Assembly: GCA_964642855.1 (NCBI GenBank)
Contig: CAZXSK010000077.1
Coordinates: 1 to 15,905, forward strand
Length of the DNA: 15,905 nucleotides
Source: CAZXSK01 sp964642855
GTDB taxonomy: Bacteria; Planctomycetota; Phycisphaerae; SM23-33
Direction: 5' to 3'
Shown: positions 14,017 to 15,905 of the stretch, in pieces
How the letters are laid out: every line of letters begins with the position of its first letter
Position numbering within the stretch: position 1 is the first letter of the stretch
Made by a program: the position numbers and the translations under genes
Notes under the pieces: model-generated
Told to the model about the DNA's origin: nothing
Seen by the model: only the letters and a program-made list of their open reading frames with translations
Databases searched by the model: none

Positions 14017-15903
14017 ATGAAACGTCATCATCTCACTCTCGTATTCCTCTTCGCTGCAACACTGGCCGTGACCTCGGCCTGCCAGGGCGGATGGAATCTG
14101 CCCGACCCCGAAGACATGGCTCACCCGGGCGCACAGAAGGCGCCCGCTTCCAGCCCGACTACTTACGCCGATGAGAACGGTTTCCAGAAGCGCGCTTCGC
14201 TGGTCATCCAGGGGCTCGGCGACGAGGACCTCAGCAAGTGGCGCCGCGGATGGTTCGCCAGGGGCGGAGACCCCGCGAAGTATCTCATCGGGGCGGCCAT
14301 GGCCAGGTTGCTGGCCGATCCCAATGACGCCCAGGCCCGCAAGTACATGAACGACGATCGCACACCGCGCGAGCATTACCACTTCGGCACCGTCAACTGG
14401 GCAAGGTTCTATCCGCTGTTCGGCGAAAAGGTGCTCACCGAAGAGACGAAAGAGGAGTTTGCCAACCGGGGTTTCCGCTATGGAAGTTACCGTTCGCCTC
14501 GCGGCACGGAGAATCACAAGGTCATGTGGTGGACCTCCGCCAACGTGTTGCCGTACTACACCGGCAAGGGCCTGACCCATCGCAGCGTGGAGGCGACCCT
14601 CAAGCACGCCAAAGGACAGCTTCGCGATTACGTCAAGGGCCTCTACAAAGCCGGCCAGGGCGAGTGGGACTCCTCGACGTACCTGATGTTTGACGTTAAC
14701 GGCATGCTGAATATTTACGACTTCTCGCAGGATGACGAAGCCCGGCTGCTGGCGAAGGCGGCGCTGGACTGGTACCTGGCTGGTTATGCCCTGAAGTACA
14801 CCGACGGCGTGTACTGTGCCCCGAACCAGCGAGGCTTCGCGCCAGGCCCGGTCAAGAAGATCGCCGATCAGACGGGCTACCTCTGGTGGGGCAGCCACCG
14901 CGACGTCAAGCCGGAGGACATGGCCAACGCACGCTACACCCTCCACGCGATCACCTCGGGTTATCGCCCGAACAAGGTCATCTCCAACATCGCCCGCAAG
15001 AGCCTGCCCAAGCTGCCAGTCGAGTTCCGTAACACCAAGCCGAACTACTGGCATGGCCTGGGCCGGAAGCCCACGCCGGGCCAGTATCACGAAAGCGTCT
15101 ATCTCAGCGAGCACTACACGATGGCCAGTCTGTGGAACGGCTGGGGCGGCCAGATGACGCGCTTCCAACTGGTGGCCTCGAGCGACGATGGCGGGATCGT
15201 TTTCACCGGTGGTCACCCCACCGGCTACAAGTACCACGATGGCGGCGGCAAGTACGATCAGGCCCTCCAGGTGGGTTCAGTGCACGTGCTGATGTCCAGA
15301 ATTCCCAAGGACGATCCGTTGCAGTACGTGTTCTTCTCGTTGCCGAAGGAGGCGTCCAAGCCGAAGCAGGAAGGCGGATGGTGGATCATCACGGCCGGGA
15401 AGACGTACCTGGCGATGCATCCGCTGACCGACAACGTGGAGGTCGGCGAGGCCGACCTGTCGGAGAAGCAGCAGCAGGCCAACGCCAAGCGGAAAGAAGA
15501 GGGCAAGTCTCCAAAGTATCCTCGCGAGCCCATGCTGAAGTTGGCTGGCCCCAATACGGGGTGGGTACTGGTCACCGGCGATGCCAGCCAGTTTGAATCT
15601 CTCCGAGCATTCCAGGCTTCGCTGGATCGCGTAGAGATCGACGATTCCGACTGGCGGAAAGAGGGAGTGCTCACACTGAGCACGCCGGACGGTCGCAAGG
15701 TCCGCGCCGGATACCGCCCCGGCAACGAATCGGCAAAGGTAGCGATCGACGGAGAGAAGGTCGACTACGGCAACTGGGACGCGATCTACAACGGCCCGTA
15801 CATTCACCATGACAACCAGATTCTGAAGGTCAACGACGGCAAAGACGGGTTCACCGTCGATTTCACCGGCGACCTGCCCGTTTACAAGACTTGGAAGAAG
15901 TAG
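14017..15903 (+). CDS. Exported 628-aa protein, polysaccharide-lyase-like plan, function unknown
   Basis: Complete protein with an N-terminal export signal (MKRHHLTLVFLFAATLAVTSA). C22 follows TSA, so a lipoprotein is possible, but the position -3 residue (T19) is not the usual L. Residues about 50-350 look like an all-helical domain rich in W, Y and R, with GTENHKVMWW at 163-172 and WDSSTYLMFDVNGM near 220-233. From about 370 the sequence becomes beta-strand-rich to the end. An alpha-helical toroid followed by a beta-sandwich is the plan of several polysaccharide lyase families, and a TENH motif near the start of such toroids is something I have seen in uncharacterised relatives; no family is claimed. 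Candidate polar residues are N166, H167 and the Y/H cluster near 345-360. It ends 2 nt before the window edge. Its closeness to the transporter genes suggests, but does not prove, a shared envelope or polysaccharide role. Confidence 0.7.
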   Translation: MKRHHLTLVFLFAATLAVTSACQGGWNLPDPEDMAHPGAQKAPASSPTTYADENGFQKRASLVIQGLGDEDLSKWRRGWFARGGDPAKYLIGAAMARLLADPNDAQARKYMNDDRTPREHYHFGTVNWARFYPLFGEKVLTEETKEEFANRGFRYGSYRSPRGTENHKVMWWTSANVLPYYTGKGLTHRSVEATLKHAKGQLRDYVKGLYKAGQGEWDSSTYLMFDVNGMLNIYDFSQDDEARLLAKAALDWYLAGYALKYTDGVYCAPNQRGFAPGPVKKIADQTGYLWWGSHRDVKPEDMANARYTLHAITSGYRPNKVISNIARKSLPKLPVEFRNTKPNYWHGLGRKPTPGQYHESVYLSEHYTMASLWNGWGGQMTRFQLVASSDDGGIVFTGGHPTGYKYHDGGGKYDQALQVGSVHVLMSRIPKDDPLQYVFFSLPKEASKPKQEGGWWIITAGKTYLAMHPLTDNVEVGEADLSEKQQQANAKRKEEGKSPKYPREPMLKLAGPNTGWVLVTGDASQFESLRAFQASLDRVEIDDSDWRKEGVLTLSTPDGRKVRAGYRPGNESAKVAIDGEKVDYGNWDAIYNGPYIHHDNQILKVNDGKDGFTVDFTGDLPVYKTWKK

Positions 15904-15905
15904 TC

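Noticed and set aside
13960..15237. A 425-codon minus-strand open frame
   Set aside because: It is antisense to the exported 628-aa protein, which has a signal peptide and a clear Shine-Dalgarno site. The minus-strand product shows no recognisable family features.
1..15905. Mobile element, CRISPR array, tRNA or attachment site
   Set aside because: I saw no inverted-repeat-bounded transposase, no regularly spaced repeats, no tRNA-like cloverleaf and no integrase. The region reads as ordinary chromosomal operons.

Overview
The window looks like a GC-rich chromosomal fragment from a planctomycete, most likely Phycisphaerae-like. The evidence is a PEP-CTERM protein with tandem dockerin/EF-hand-type repeats, polytopic membrane proteins that I recognise from memory as the DUF6785/DUF6784 (OPT-like) type, and FtsX-type permeases with very large extracytoplasmic regions. 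A run of exactly 100 N (9279-9378) marks a scaffold gap, so this is a draft or metagenome-derived assembly. All real genes are on the + strand. I see no rRNA, tRNA, CRISPR array, insertion sequence or integrase.

Layout. 1-50 holds a strong terminator hairpin for a gene that ends left of the window. 204-1134 is a free-standing unit: promoter, a secreted PEP-CTERM protein with two Ca-binding-type repeats, and a terminator hairpin. After a leader with a weak promoter candidate and a second hairpin, a tightly packed operon runs from 1277 to 13852. It contains ABC ATPase 1, a 962-aa OPT-like membrane protein, a giant (at least 1780 aa) FtsX permease fused to a large extracytoplasmic region, a 679-aa OPT-like membrane protein, a minimal 219-aa FtsX permease, and ABC ATPase 2. 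From the 962-aa gene onward, junctions overlap by 1 nt or are 1 nt apart. A hairpin without a T-run follows, then a 628-aa exported protein (14017-15903) that resembles polysaccharide lyases in its general plan.

How the genes may work together (inference). Two competent LolD/MacB-like ATPases and two unequal FtsX-like permeases could form one heteromeric ABC complex. One permease keeps almost nothing between its first two helices. The other carries PA-like, LysM-like and degenerate M28-peptidase-like modules outside the membrane. Interleaved with them are two diverged members of the oligopeptide-transporter (OPT) type. The gene order ATPase - OPT-like - permease - OPT-like - permease - ATPase suggests an envelope machine in which ATP-driven FtsX motion is coupled to a wall- or peptide-binding module and to OPT-like membrane proteins. 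I know of no described system with this composition. It is the main candidate here for an undescribed system.
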